NCBI RefSeq assembly: GCF_012295525.1
Contig: NZ_CP051167.1
Location: 1,798,001 to 1,862,000, forward strand
DNA: 64,000 nt
Direction: 5' to 3'
Source of the DNA: Oxynema aestuarii AP17
GTDB taxonomy: Bacteria > Cyanobacteriota > Cyanobacteriia > Cyanobacteriales > Laspinemataceae
Shown here: positions 27,596 through 36,819 of the stretch, one piece after another
Position numbering within the stretch: the first letter of the stretch is position 1
How the letters are laid out: each line of letters starts with the position of its first letter
Translations under genes and position numbers: made by a program
The notes under the pieces: generated by a model
Database searches by the model: none
Seen by the model: only the letters and a program-made list of their open reading frames with translations
Told to the model about the DNA's origin: nothing

Positions 27596-28402
27596 ATGAA
27601 GACTAAATATCTTACCTATCTCAAAACATTTTCACTGACCTTGTCCCTCGGATTGGCCGCCAGTGCGACCCTTCCCGGGAGCATTCGTCCCGCCGCGACT
27701 TCCCCAATCTCCGGGGGGAGTGAGGGTCATGAAAGCCTGGTCGCTTTGGGCTTTAAAGTCCCCGGCGTGCGAGCTTCCCGTCGGCGTACCGGGGGGATTT
27801 CTCGGGGAACGAGCGAATGCGCCGGAGAAACGATTTCGGTGACCCCGGTATTGCCGAAAGTCAATCAAAGCGAACTGCCCGACGATCGCATTGAAGTCGA
27901 ATCGACCGTCAATTCCAATCCGACCTTTTTCGTCCATGTCAGCGAAACTCCTGTAAAAGAAGCGGAATTTGCATTAGAAACTGAAGCCGGGGAAACCCTG
28001 TACGAAGAACAAATGACGTTAAGGGGAGAACCGGGCATTATCGGCCTTACGCTTCCAGAAGGTCACTCTTTAGAACCGGATATGGCGTATCACTGGTTTT
28101 TTGCCGTGATTTGCGATACCAAAGACCGTTCGGCGGACGTGTTTGTTGATGGTTGGGTCAAGCGGGTCGAACCCGATGCGGAATTATCCGAACGTCTAGA
28201 CGCTGCCGAAGAACGCGAATTGCCCGAAGTTTACGCTCAAGCGGGGATCTGGACCGATACCCTCAGCGAACTCGCCGAATTACGGGCGACGCATCCGCAA
28301 GAGGTCAAATTCGAGCAAGACTGGAAAACACTGCTCGAATCGGTCGGTCTAGACAATATAGCCGACGAACCGCTTTTAAGTGAATCGACGAAAGTTGAAT
28401 AA
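27596..28402 (+). CDS. DUF928 family secreted protein
   Basis: A 268-aa protein with a signal peptide (MKTKYLTYLKTFSLTLSLGLAASATLPG). The mature part has the DUF928 pattern: a region before VNSNPTFFVHVSETPVKEAEFALE, then GIIGLTLPE and MAYHWFFAVICDTKDRSADVFVDGWVKRV. The end is helical and acidic (ERLDAAEERELPEVYAQAGIWTDTLSELAELR). DUF928 genes often lie beside CHASE2 genes in cyanobacteria, as here, so it may be the extracytoplasmic partner of the CHASE2 domain. It is one of only two plus-strand genes within the CIS region and is convergent with the WD40 gene. Confidence 0.8.
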   Translation: MKTKYLTYLKTFSLTLSLGLAASATLPGSIRPAATSPISGGSEGHESLVALGFKVPGVRASRRRTGGISRGTSECAGETISVTPVLPKVNQSELPDDRIEVESTVNSNPTFFVHVSETPVKEAEFALETEAGETLYEEQMTLRGEPGIIGLTLPEGHSLEPDMAYHWFFAVICDTKDRSADVFVDGWVKRVEPDAELSERLDAAEERELPEVYAQAGIWTDTLSELAELRATHPQEVKFEQDWKTLLESVGLDNIADEPLLSESTKVE

Positions 28403-28455
28403 GTCCGTCGCACTCTCCAACCTCGCGTTAGCAGGTGGGGGGAAAGGTGAAAAGT

Positions 28456-28491
28456 GAATAGTGAATAGTGAAAAGTTACTATTCACTATTC
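28456..28491. terminator. 14-bp perfect stem between convergent genes, overlapping a stop codon
   Basis: GAATAGTGAATAGT (28456-28469) pairs perfectly with ACTATTCACTATTC (28478-28491) across an 8-nt loop. It separates the convergent DUF928 and WD40 genes. The WD40 stop codon (28486-28488) lies inside the right arm. Probably a bidirectional terminator, without long T-runs. Confidence 0.6.
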
Positions 28492-30645
28492 GCACCGAAC
28501 TTGAGGCAAACGGGGATGTCGGCGCAAGTGAACCCAGCGATCGTCACTGCCGCCGACGATGAGAAGATTATTGTTGGCGATTTTGAGATCGATCGCGTTA
28601 AACTTTTGGCGTCCGAAACTGTTAGCTAACTCGATGCCCTCTAAATAGGCATCGGCGCGGCGTCCGTCGGCGGTCAACGGCCACAATTTCAGTTTGCCGT
28701 CGTCGCCCCCCGTCGCGAGATAGCAGCCGTTGCGACTTAAGGATAAGGCGCGCACGGGTTGGGAGTCGTGACCGTCACTCCAACGGTCTACGATGCGATC
28801 GCACGGCTGATTTTCACTGAGACAGGTTTGTAAATTCCAGATTGTAATCGATCCTTGAGAATCTGCGGTGACGAGTAAATAGGGATTGTATTCGGCAGTT
28901 TCGATCGCGAAAATATAGTCATTTTGACCGCCCGTTTCCGGATAAGCGATCGCCCGAGGTTCGCTACCGTCACTCCAATTCCACAAGCGCAACTGATTGA
29001 AGCGTCCGGCGACGGCTAAAGTGCGATCGCCCGTACCCACCAACGCCAACCCGGAAATTGCAAAATCAAAGGGCTGTCGGCGCGGTTGTTGACTCGGCGG
29101 CGTCCCCCCAAATTGAGCCTCTAACTGCGACTGTACCTCCCACTGCAGAACCGACCCACTACCGTGACCGCTAAATAAATAACGCCCGTCTCGGGTAAAC
29201 GCTAACGCCAACACGCGATCGTCTTTTTGGAACGAAAACGAATCGATCGGATTTTCATCCGGCGACGATAACAAATCCCACAGTTGAATTTCGCCATTTT
29301 CCAACCCCACCGCCAGCAAATTATTATCCACGGGACGATAATGCAAGGTTCGCACCGCTTTCCCAAAATTCCCCAAAACCCCTCGAAAATCGAGTTCCCG
29401 TCGGTTTTTCAACTGCCAAGTGCGAATCGTTTCGTCATTGGAACCACTGACCACAAAATTCGCCAACCCGTCGATCTCTACGGCGTGAACCGGGGCTTTG
29501 TGGTGGTGTAAACGGGGCATGAAGTACCACAAACTCCCCAAACCTAATAACAATAAAAACAGTAGGAATAATTGCAGCCAGCGCGGCACGATCGGCAGCA
29601 AATCCAGTTGTAAAATTTGCAACTCGTTGCGGACGTTGAGGCGACCCTCTGGAACTAGGGCGTTAGCTTCAAAGGTCAGGCGACGGTTCCAACCGAGTAA
29701 GGGGCGTTTGGCGCGGGCTAATAACTCGAACTGTCCGGTTTCGGCGGCGTAGAGGGTCATCGTATCCGGTTCGAGTTCGAGGCGATCGCAGCGTTCCACC
29801 CCGTCTCCGGTGACGTCAACGGTGACCTCTTGCGCCAAATTACTAGCATTTTCACATTCGAGCAGGTACGTCACCGGATCGGACCGCCAGTCGATCGCCC
29901 AGGCCCGACGCTGGGGAACTCTCTGTTTGAGCGCCAGCGCCCGAAATTCGAGACTCCCTACAGCCAGCACTTCCAAACTGCCCTCGATTCGGCTCGGCGG
30001 TCCGAGACTGTGGGACGCTTCGACAGTAAACGGATAGATTTGGCTGGGGGCTTTGGCGCCGAAGGGAGGCTGACATAAAAACGTCGTTTCCGCTTCTTTT
30101 CCGGGTAACACTTGCACCTGTCGTTCCACCGACTGACCCAACCAAGACGGTTCGAGTCCCAAACAGCGCACGATCGCCTTGCTGGGAATTTGAGCGGGGT
30201 TGTAAATCCGCACGGGAATTTCGATTTGATTGTCCGGGTAAACGTGGAAATCGCGTACCGGGAGTTTGAGTTGTAATGGGATCGATCCGGTTCCTTGTTC
30301 GATCGCCAAACGCACGATTTCGCGGTCTTCGTCGAGCAGTTCGATCGAAAAGACGCGGACGGTGACGTTCATTAACCCCACCCACCCCGGAACCGGACTG
30401 TCCACGATGCCGATTTTAAAGGTGGTCGAATCTCCCGGCGGTTTTTTCGTGCTGACTTCCGGGGAAATTTTGTACCAGGTGACGGTCGGTTCGCTATCGA
30501 CTCCGGCGGCGATCGCCTCGACTTGGAAACTGGCGAAGCGATCGCTGTGATTGACTACGGTTACTTCAAAAAAGGCCGGCGAACCGCCGGGTTTGAAGCT
30601 CAATTGTTTGGTCGAAAGGGTCGTCTCGATGAGGTTGTTGGCCAT
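28486..30645 (-). CDS. Ig-like / transmembrane / WD40 protein
   Basis: 719 aa from the ATG at 30645; an in-frame TTG upstream is less likely. The N-terminal half has beta-rich Ig-like domains (FFEVTVVNHSDRFASFQVEA, IEIPVRIYNPAQIPSKAIVRC and YLLECENASNLAQEVTVDV). One transmembrane segment follows (WLQLFLLFLLLLGLGSLWYF, about residues 365-385). The C-terminal half is a WD40 propeller (HHHKAPVHAVEIDGLANFVVSGSNDETIRTW and several later blades). It resembles the 948-aa protein in having Ig domains before a single membrane segment. It lies upstream of the CHASE2 gene and downstream of the heme/HAMP gene on the same strand. A membrane scaffold for the CIS is inferred from position. Confidence 0.75.
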   Translation of the reverse strand: MANNLIETTLSTKQLSFKPGGSPAFFEVTVVNHSDRFASFQVEAIAAGVDSEPTVTWYKISPEVSTKKPPGDSTTFKIGIVDSPVPGWVGLMNVTVRVFSIELLDEDREIVRLAIEQGTGSIPLQLKLPVRDFHVYPDNQIEIPVRIYNPAQIPSKAIVRCLGLEPSWLGQSVERQVQVLPGKEAETTFLCQPPFGAKAPSQIYPFTVEASHSLGPPSRIEGSLEVLAVGSLEFRALALKQRVPQRRAWAIDWRSDPVTYLLECENASNLAQEVTVDVTGDGVERCDRLELEPDTMTLYAAETGQFELLARAKRPLLGWNRRLTFEANALVPEGRLNVRNELQILQLDLLPIVPRWLQLFLLFLLLLGLGSLWYFMPRLHHHKAPVHAVEIDGLANFVVSGSNDETIRTWQLKNRRELDFRGVLGNFGKAVRTLHYRPVDNNLLAVGLENGEIQLWDLLSSPDENPIDSFSFQKDDRVLALAFTRDGRYLFSGHGSGSVLQWEVQSQLEAQFGGTPPSQQPRRQPFDFAISGLALVGTGDRTLAVAGRFNQLRLWNWSDGSEPRAIAYPETGGQNDYIFAIETAEYNPYLLVTADSQGSITIWNLQTCLSENQPCDRIVDRWSDGHDSQPVRALSLSRNGCYLATGGDDGKLKLWPLTADGRRADAYLEGIELANSFGRQKFNAIDLKIANNNLLIVGGSDDRWVHLRRHPRLPQVRCE

Positions 30646-30718
30646 AATTCGAGGGAGGGGATGGGGAAGGGGGAGTCGGGCGGATTTTTGCAATCGATCG
30701 GGCGATCGAAGGGGCGAT

Positions 30719-31792
30719 TTATTGCGGGCGATCGCCGCGTAACTGCTTGGCTTTGTTTAACAGGGCATTTAAATAACTCGGGTCGGTGCGATCGCGGCTC
30801 GAACTGGTCGAATTGACCGGGCTTTCTTGACTTTGCCGTTGCAATTGTTGCAGTTGTTGCAGTTGTTGACCGAGTTGTCGCTCGCGCAAGTAAACCCCGT
30901 GAGCCATTTGTTGAAAAATACGGGCTAGATGACCGAGTTCGTCTTGTTGTCGGGAGAGAGTCGCCAGTTGTTTTAAATCTCGATCTCGTTCGAGGGTGTC
31001 GTCGAGTTGTTCCGTGCCAATTTTTTCTGCCACTCTCGCCATCGGTTGCAGGGGATGGATGACGTGGCGTTTGAGCAAGATATTAATTAATACAATGGCG
31101 ATCGCAAAGGTGACGATAAACGTCCCCATCACCCCGGCCCAATACTGGCGACTGAGAGAAAACACGGCTTCGGAGGGGACGTAAACGGTTTGAATGCCGA
31201 TCGTTTCATTCAAGTTCCAGCCAAACCCGGTTTGGTTGCCATAGGTCGCGAGCAGACTTTTGGGAGCCGTTTTGGGGTCGCCGTGACAGCGCAAGCAACT
31301 GGCTTCGGTGATTTGAATCGGTCGGGCTTTATAAAAGACTTGTTCCCCGAATAATTGCCGATATCCCCAGGTTTCTTTTAACTCCGGGTTTTGGCGAAAT
31401 TTGGCGATCGTTTCTTGCTCGAATCCGTCGGGGAGATCGCGCAAATTGGTCGGGTTGACAACAGCTTCTTTATAAAAAAAGTTTTTGTATTCCGGACTGT
31501 CGCGCAAATTTTCAAAGACTTGACGGGCGGAATAAGCGGGAACAGTTTCCGGGATAAAGACAGTTTCGGTTTCGAGTTGCGGTGCGAGTAAGGGGTTAAT
31601 TTCTTGGCTGGTATAGGTGCGAACGGCGTTCATGGTCTGCATGAGCAGCAGACTTTGAGTGGCGACTTCGTCCCGTGCTTTTTTTTGCAAAGCATCGGAG
31701 AGAATCGTCCCGCAAAAGGCGATCGACAGGACAAAGACCACGGATAAAAAGAGGGTGAATTGACGTGCCAGTTTGAGATTTTTAATTCTCAT
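30719..31792 (-). CDS. c-type heme (DUF3365-like) sensor with HAMP domain
   Basis: A 357-aa protein with transmembrane segments at about 11-33 and 218-240. The external domain between them resembles DUF3365/Tll0287-type domains and carries one CxxCH heme-attachment motif (C166-LRC-H170, followed by GDP). A HAMP linker (LLKRHVIHPLQPMARVAEKIGTEQLDD) follows the second membrane segment. There is then a Gln-rich coiled coil and a short tail, with no kinase or cyclase domain. The last 20 residues resemble the repeated motif of the CHASE2 protein's tail. Covalent heme in this position suggests redox or gas sensing on the lumenal or periplasmic side. It directly follows the CIS baseplate genes. Confidence 0.82.
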   Translation of the reverse strand: MRIKNLKLARQFTLFLSVVFVLSIAFCGTILSDALQKKARDEVATQSLLLMQTMNAVRTYTSQEINPLLAPQLETETVFIPETVPAYSARQVFENLRDSPEYKNFFYKEAVVNPTNLRDLPDGFEQETIAKFRQNPELKETWGYRQLFGEQVFYKARPIQITEASCLRCHGDPKTAPKSLLATYGNQTGFGWNLNETIGIQTVYVPSEAVFSLSRQYWAGVMGTFIVTFAIAIVLINILLKRHVIHPLQPMARVAEKIGTEQLDDTLERDRDLKQLATLSRQQDELGHLARIFQQMAHGVYLRERQLGQQLQQLQQLQRQSQESPVNSTSSSRDRTDPSYLNALLNKAKQLRGDRPQ

Positions 31793-31830
31793 GTTCGCTA
31801 CCCCGGGTTTTTGAAAATGCGACGTGAAAT

Positions 31831-33345
31831 TTAACCTAATTTATCGAGAATATTTTTAGGCAGTCGCGAGCCTTTCTTTTTCGGTTCGGCAGGGGGTTCT
31901 TCCGAGGGGGTGGGGGGAGGTAACGGCGGTTGGGGAGGCGATTCGGGGTTGGAGGGATGTTGGAGTTGGATCAGATGGCGTCGTTTCGAGGCGGCGTGTA
32001 AGAGGTTGATGCCCATTTCCTGGGCGCTGCGGATGGTTTCGCGAGGGAGGGATAAGCGATCGTCGAGACCCCAACCGGAGGATAACTGACCGATCGCCAC
32101 GACCAGTCCGGGGGCGGTTAGCAGTTGGATCGCTTCGCCTTGAATGGTCGGTAAGGCGGCGAAGAGAAAGGGTTCGGTTCGCAAGGGGTGGTCGCGTTCT
32201 CGGGCGTCGAGAAATTCGAGGGGGGTGCCGAGACTTTGGGCAAACTGGTTGACCTTGGCGGTACGATCGCGGATGAGGCGATCGAGTTCGGCTTCGACGG
32301 CGGTCAGTTCGTCGTTGAGTTCGTAGTGAATTTTTTGGTATTCGGCGACTTCCGCCTGACGGGACGGTAAGGGGGTGGTGTCCGGGGAGGTTTCGAGATG
32401 GGTGAGGGCGTCTTTGAGTTCGGCTCTGACGAGGCGTAATTGTTCGATTTTCCCCAAATCCGTGGTGATTTCGAGCCAGAGGGTGCCGCCGCGTTCGATA
32501 TAGGCTTTGAGGGGTTCGAGTTGGTGGGGTTCGGCGTTGTGGAAGAGGCGATCGCCCACGTAGAGGGCATCGTATTGGTTCCAGGTGTCGAGGGCGTCGG
32601 GTCGGATTCCCGAGAAGACGCCGATCTCGTCGGTTCCTTGGAAGGCGGGATATAAGCCGTCGAGCGATCGCAGCAGGAATGATAAGCGGGAAACGGTGTT
32701 GGGGAGGTCGTCGCCGGAATCGCCGACGATTCCCAAGCGGACGATCGCCCGGGGTCGGGCCTGTACCGGGAGGCGGTAGCGCAAGTCCAAACTGTTGGGT
32801 TCGGGGGCGAACACTTGGCGCGATCGCTGTAAGTGGATGTCGCCGGGTTCGAGTACGATGCGACAGACTTCGACTTCCCAATCTTCCGGCGGGGTCGTTT
32901 TTTCGTCGATCCGAAAGGTTTCGGTAACGACGAGTTCGCCGTCGTGTCGGGCTTTTAATTTATCGGGATCGACGTAACTGACTACCAGATAAATTTGGGT
33001 CGGTTCGCCGTCGCCGACGGGGGAACTGATGCGGAAATTTACGGGTTCGGGAATGACGATGAGATTGCCAAAGACGTCGATGGCGATCCCCGGTTGGATT
33101 TGCACCCAGCGTCCGTCACGATATTTCGCGGGAACGTCCGACGGCGGGGCGATCGGACAAACGCCGAGGTCGCAGACGATTCCCGGTTGGTTGAGGGACT
33201 GAAAATGGACGTTTTGCCGCGCGCGATGGTAGTCGTGAGCCAAGCGCCAGCGTTCGGCATTCATCAACAAGCCGTCGGCGACTTGCAGGCGTTGGAAGGG
33301 TTTGATGTGGGGGGACTGCCAAGGTTTACTCATCGTCTTTACCAT
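31831..33345 (-). CDS. CIS baseplate-associated protein with DUF4159-like region
   Basis: About 505 aa. The ATG at 33345 is chosen because it is the first start after the upstream stop; the open frame reaches back 20 codons into the tail-protein gene. The N-terminal part (LQVADGLLMNAERWRLAHDYHRARQN, then VQIQPGIAIDVFGNLIVIPE) resembles the short baseplate/tail-fibre modules found after baseplate genes. The middle has ALYVGDRLFHNAEPHQLEPLKAYIERGGTLWLEITTD, a DUF4159-like Rossmann pattern. The C-terminus is Pro-rich and basic (KKKGSRLPKNILDKLG). It is probably a late component of the baseplate; the function of the DUF4159-like region is unknown. Confidence 0.6.
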   Translation of the reverse strand: MVKTMSKPWQSPHIKPFQRLQVADGLLMNAERWRLAHDYHRARQNVHFQSLNQPGIVCDLGVCPIAPPSDVPAKYRDGRWVQIQPGIAIDVFGNLIVIPEPVNFRISSPVGDGEPTQIYLVVSYVDPDKLKARHDGELVVTETFRIDEKTTPPEDWEVEVCRIVLEPGDIHLQRSRQVFAPEPNSLDLRYRLPVQARPRAIVRLGIVGDSGDDLPNTVSRLSFLLRSLDGLYPAFQGTDEIGVFSGIRPDALDTWNQYDALYVGDRLFHNAEPHQLEPLKAYIERGGTLWLEITTDLGKIEQLRLVRAELKDALTHLETSPDTTPLPSRQAEVAEYQKIHYELNDELTAVEAELDRLIRDRTAKVNQFAQSLGTPLEFLDARERDHPLRTEPFLFAALPTIQGEAIQLLTAPGLVVAIGQLSSGWGLDDRLSLPRETIRSAQEMGINLLHAASKRRHLIQLQHPSNPESPPQPPLPPPTPSEEPPAEPKKKGSRLPKNILDKLG

Positions 33346-33365
33346 GGGTGACCGTCGGGCGACGC

Positions 33366-34424
33366 CTAGTCGGAACTCGGTTCGATGTAGAGTTCGTAAG
33401 TACAAAAGGCGGGTTTTTCCTGCTCGATAATTTGCCGAACGAGGGCTTCGTCGAGGCGATCGCCCGGTCCCGGGCGCAATCGCACGATAAAGTGATACGG
33501 TTTACCCCCGCCGACGATCGCATCTTCTCCCAGTTGCGTTTCTCCCAACACGAACCCTTGGGTAAACACTTCCTGAATGCTAATCCGTTTTTCCTTTTCC
33601 GGTCGGTCTTCGTCGAGGGGTAAATTCGTGTACAAATTCAGGTACAATCTCAATCCCCGCCGCGTTCCGCGCCAACTGTACAGTTGGATCGCCTGTCCGA
33701 TTAAATGGCGCTGTCGTTCGATACTCAAGCGCGGATCGAGTTGCCACCCCACCCAAGAGGCGAGAAAGGATAACAAGCCTTCGGGGGCCGTGAGCGGATC
33801 GAGATACGCCCACAATAAGTCTAAGGTTTGTACTGTCGGCTCGAAGGCTTGCTCGAACAAGCTTAAGACCCGCCCGATAAAATCGACTTCCCGATAAAGT
33901 TCCGGTAAAAAATCCAGATACACGCTGTCGGGCCGCACGAATAGGTTAAAGGTTTCCGGCGCCATGACCTGCCAGGTGTCGCCGTCGAGACTGTAGCGAA
34001 TGTAAATGTGACCGCGATAGTCCAGGGATAGGCAACGGTCGTTGGGGAATGGGGAATCTGTCTCGAAGAAGTTATCGGGCAGGTGGAAGTAGAGAACGGC
34101 TTCTCGCCGGGCCTGTGGGGGAATTTCTTGTCCTTCGATCCCGATGCGACACCAATGACTGGGAAAGTCCCCATCGAGGTCGAGGGCAATCTCCAGGCGG
34201 GACTGACTCAGGTTTTGGATGCGAACGAGCAGTTCGGCGGGTGCCCCGGGATGGACGACGAGTTGACAGGGGGGTTTGGGGGTCTCTCGGACGAGATTGT
34301 TTTGTAAGGGGGAGTGGTCTTGAAATGGCGCGATCGCCCGCCCTGTGGGTTGTGCCGCGATCGCTGCCGAGGTCGTCGGCATCAGTTCGAGGCGTAAGGG
34401 CAGTAGGTCGCGGGCTTGAGTCAT
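33366..34424 (-). CDS. Phage tail protein family baseplate component with Ig-like N-terminus
   Basis: 352 aa. The C-terminal half matches the phage tail protein family (P2 gpI-like): VYLDFLPELYREVDFIGRVLSLFEQAFEP, LDLLWAYLDPLTAPEGLLSFLASWVGW and RGTRRGLRLYLNLYT. Before it sits an Ig-like module (PAELLVRIQNLSQSRLEIALDLDGDFPSHWCRI) like those in the membrane proteins downstream. Such proteins complete the baseplate wedge next to gpJ in contractile tails. It follows the baseplate J gene by 82 nt and is followed by the 505-aa baseplate-like gene. Confidence 0.8.
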   Translation of the reverse strand: MTQARDLLPLRLELMPTTSAAIAAQPTGRAIAPFQDHSPLQNNLVRETPKPPCQLVVHPGAPAELLVRIQNLSQSRLEIALDLDGDFPSHWCRIGIEGQEIPPQARREAVLYFHLPDNFFETDSPFPNDRCLSLDYRGHIYIRYSLDGDTWQVMAPETFNLFVRPDSVYLDFLPELYREVDFIGRVLSLFEQAFEPTVQTLDLLWAYLDPLTAPEGLLSFLASWVGWQLDPRLSIERQRHLIGQAIQLYSWRGTRRGLRLYLNLYTNLPLDEDRPEKEKRISIQEVFTQGFVLGETQLGEDAIVGGGKPYHFIVRLRPGPGDRLDEALVRQIIEQEKPAFCTYELYIEPSSD

Positions 34425-34506
34425 TAGGGATTTGAGATTGAGGGATTTTTGATGTTTGATTGAGGGAGTGGGGAATGCCTTGTGCCTTGTGGCTTCTGGC
34501 TTTTGC

Positions 34507-36726
34507 CTAAATCACTCCCACTGCATGACCGGAACGGAGGCGATCGTTGCGCCAGGAGCAGATTAAGCCGAGGGGGCCGGGGTCGATTTGGGGTTCGCGG
34601 GGGAGCGATCGCACCCAACCGCGATCGCCGTGGCGCAGCTCGAACAGTTGGACGGTGCCGAGGTAGCGCACTCCGGTAATTTTTTGCAAGAGGGTGACGA
34701 TATCGGAGGAATACAGGGGACGACCGAAGGGCCATCCGGTGCCTTCGGGACCTCCGGTGAGGGGGTTGAGGAAGCGGTAGAGGGCTTGTTGGACTTCGGC
34801 GAGGATCTGTTGTTGGGCGCTCGGATGTTTGTATTCGGCTTCGAGGGCGACTTCGGTTTGGACGCCGACGCCGACGTATTCCGGTTGGGTACAGAGGACT
34901 TGGACGCCGAGCAAGCGTCGTTCGTCGAGGTAGTCGAGGACTTGTTGTTGCACTTCGGGGGTGAGTAAGAGGCGTTCGGGGTCGATGCCTTCGCCGCGTT
35001 CGATGCTGTCGGTGTTGGTGTGGGGGACGAGGACGAGGCGGACGATGCCGCCTTGTTCGCCGTTTCTGGGGGAAAGGCACATGGCCCGGGCGATCGCCCC
35101 CTGTCCGCCTTTGATGGCGAGGGTTTCAAAGTCTTCGACGGTGACGGCGCGATCGCGGGTTCGCAACATTCGCGGCACGCGCATCGCCGCTTCTTCTAGG
35201 GTTTCGGCGTTAGAACCGTGGCGGGCGGGGCGAGGGTTGGTGGCGCTGGCGACGTAGGGAACGGCGGTTTTGACGATTCTAATGGTATTTTGCTGGACGT
35301 TGCCTCGTTCGCCGCCTCCGGTGCGATAGGCGGCCATTTGGATCAGGGAACCGCGCGGGGGAACGGCGCCGTACTGTCGTTCGAGGAATTGAGCGCGGCG
35401 ATCGCTGGCGCTGTTGTTTTGGGTTCCTCGATGGCGACCGTCGGGCCGTTGGTTGGGCATTCCTTGCAAGCTCCGGCGAAAGTCGGTTTGGCTGGGCAAG
35501 GAACCGGAAGAGCGGATGAGCGGGCCGAATTGAACGGTACCGTCGAGGGAGTCGATGGTGTAGTGGAGGTCTTCGGCGCCGGAGTTGGAAAAGTCGCTGA
35601 CTTCTTCCCAGAGTTGGGGGATGCCGTTGGGAGGGGTGACGAGAATCCGTTCGCGATCGTCGCGCGGCAGTACGGGGGTGCCTTGTAGTTGGAAGGTCTG
35701 ACCGGGTTGTCCGTTGCTCTCGCCGAGAATTTCGTTTTCGACGAGGCTGCATTGGGTGGCTTCGACGGTGCCGCCGATCGATCGCGTACTCAAGCCGACA
35801 ATCCGGGGCGATCGGATGTAACCGGGTCGATCGCCGTCGGGGAGGGTGTAGACGCAGCGCAGCCAGCGTCCGGCATAGGTGACGAAGTGGGTGACGGGCC
35901 AGTGTTTGGGCAGGTGCAAGATGACATCGGCACCGGAGAGGGGGTTACCGCCTTTGCGGGTCAGTTCGCTGAAGCTGAAGCCTTCGGTTAAATCGTCGTT
36001 TTCTTCTCGCAGGATCGATTCCCAATAAAGGCCGTTCCAAGCTTCCCAGCGTCGGGGGGGGCGTTCCGGGTCGATCCCGGTGGAGGTGGCGGCTTCGCCT
36101 TTGACGCACAGGGCGATCGTGTTTCCTTCGAGGGGATCGTCCGGGTCGAAGACGAGATAGAAGCAATTGCCGATTTCCGGTTGTTCTTCAAATAAGGACA
36201 GGGATTGACCTTCCCATTCGCCGTCCGGTCGTAAGGTCCAGGTGCCGACGAAGCGATCGCGCAATACTTGGGGTACGGTTTCCGCCGTGCGGGCGCCGAG
36301 GAGGTGGCGGATGCTCGGGGTTCCCATCACCAAGGGGCGATCGGTACTGAAGACGATCGCCGCTTCCGTTTCCGTGCGTACCGTCGCCACTTGAGTGCCT
36401 GCGGGGATCGTGTAGCTTTCCGGCAGGGAGGCACTCAGATAAAAGGTAATATCCGTTTTCGCCGGATTCGGCGCCTGCAATCGCACGCCGAGGAGTTCGA
36501 GGAAGGCGACGTAATGACGGCGGGGAACTTGATTGAAGCGTAGCAACATTTGATCTGTCAGCCACGCGAACAGTTCGATTAAGGTAATCCCCGGATCGCT
36601 CGGATTGTAGTTCGTCCATTCGGGACAATAGCGAGGAATGCGTAAAATGCACTCGTCTACTAAGTCCTGAAATTGGCGATCGTCGAGATCCGACTTCGGC
36701 AAATTGGGCAGAAAATCAAACTCCAT
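34507..36726 (-). CDS. Baseplate J-like protein (Pvc11 type)
   Basis: 739 aa, the size of eCIS baseplate J-like assembly proteins. It opens with LVDECILRIPRYCPEWTNYNPSDPGITLIELFAWLTDQMLLRFNQVP, a hallmark of this family. A long beta-rich insert follows, then VRVPRMLRTRDRAVTVEDFETLAIK and VLDYLDERRLLGVQVLC near the C-terminus. It builds the wedges of the baseplate around the spike. The ribosome site is GAGGAGAAC before the ATG. The same 12-nt block occurs twice in a row, giving a second, out-of-frame ATG 11 nt upstream. Flanked by gp25 upstream and the tail protein downstream, it fits the standard order. Confidence 0.93.
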   Translation of the reverse strand: MEFDFLPNLPKSDLDDRQFQDLVDECILRIPRYCPEWTNYNPSDPGITLIELFAWLTDQMLLRFNQVPRRHYVAFLELLGVRLQAPNPAKTDITFYLSASLPESYTIPAGTQVATVRTETEAAIVFSTDRPLVMGTPSIRHLLGARTAETVPQVLRDRFVGTWTLRPDGEWEGQSLSLFEEQPEIGNCFYLVFDPDDPLEGNTIALCVKGEAATSTGIDPERPPRRWEAWNGLYWESILREENDDLTEGFSFSELTRKGGNPLSGADVILHLPKHWPVTHFVTYAGRWLRCVYTLPDGDRPGYIRSPRIVGLSTRSIGGTVEATQCSLVENEILGESNGQPGQTFQLQGTPVLPRDDRERILVTPPNGIPQLWEEVSDFSNSGAEDLHYTIDSLDGTVQFGPLIRSSGSLPSQTDFRRSLQGMPNQRPDGRHRGTQNNSASDRRAQFLERQYGAVPPRGSLIQMAAYRTGGGERGNVQQNTIRIVKTAVPYVASATNPRPARHGSNAETLEEAAMRVPRMLRTRDRAVTVEDFETLAIKGGQGAIARAMCLSPRNGEQGGIVRLVLVPHTNTDSIERGEGIDPERLLLTPEVQQQVLDYLDERRLLGVQVLCTQPEYVGVGVQTEVALEAEYKHPSAQQQILAEVQQALYRFLNPLTGGPEGTGWPFGRPLYSSDIVTLLQKITGVRYLGTVQLFELRHGDRGWVRSLPREPQIDPGPLGLICSWRNDRLRSGHAVGVI

Positions 36727-36819
36727 GTTCTCCTCATGTTCTCCTCGGTCTTATCTTCCTGGCTCCGCTTCCCCGATCGCACCCAACCCGTTTAGACAAG
36801 AGGGATTCGCCCAATTTAC

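Noticed and set aside
30719-31792. Methyl-accepting chemotaxis protein
   Set aside because: It has HAMP but no MCP signalling hairpin; the part after HAMP is a short Gln-rich coil.
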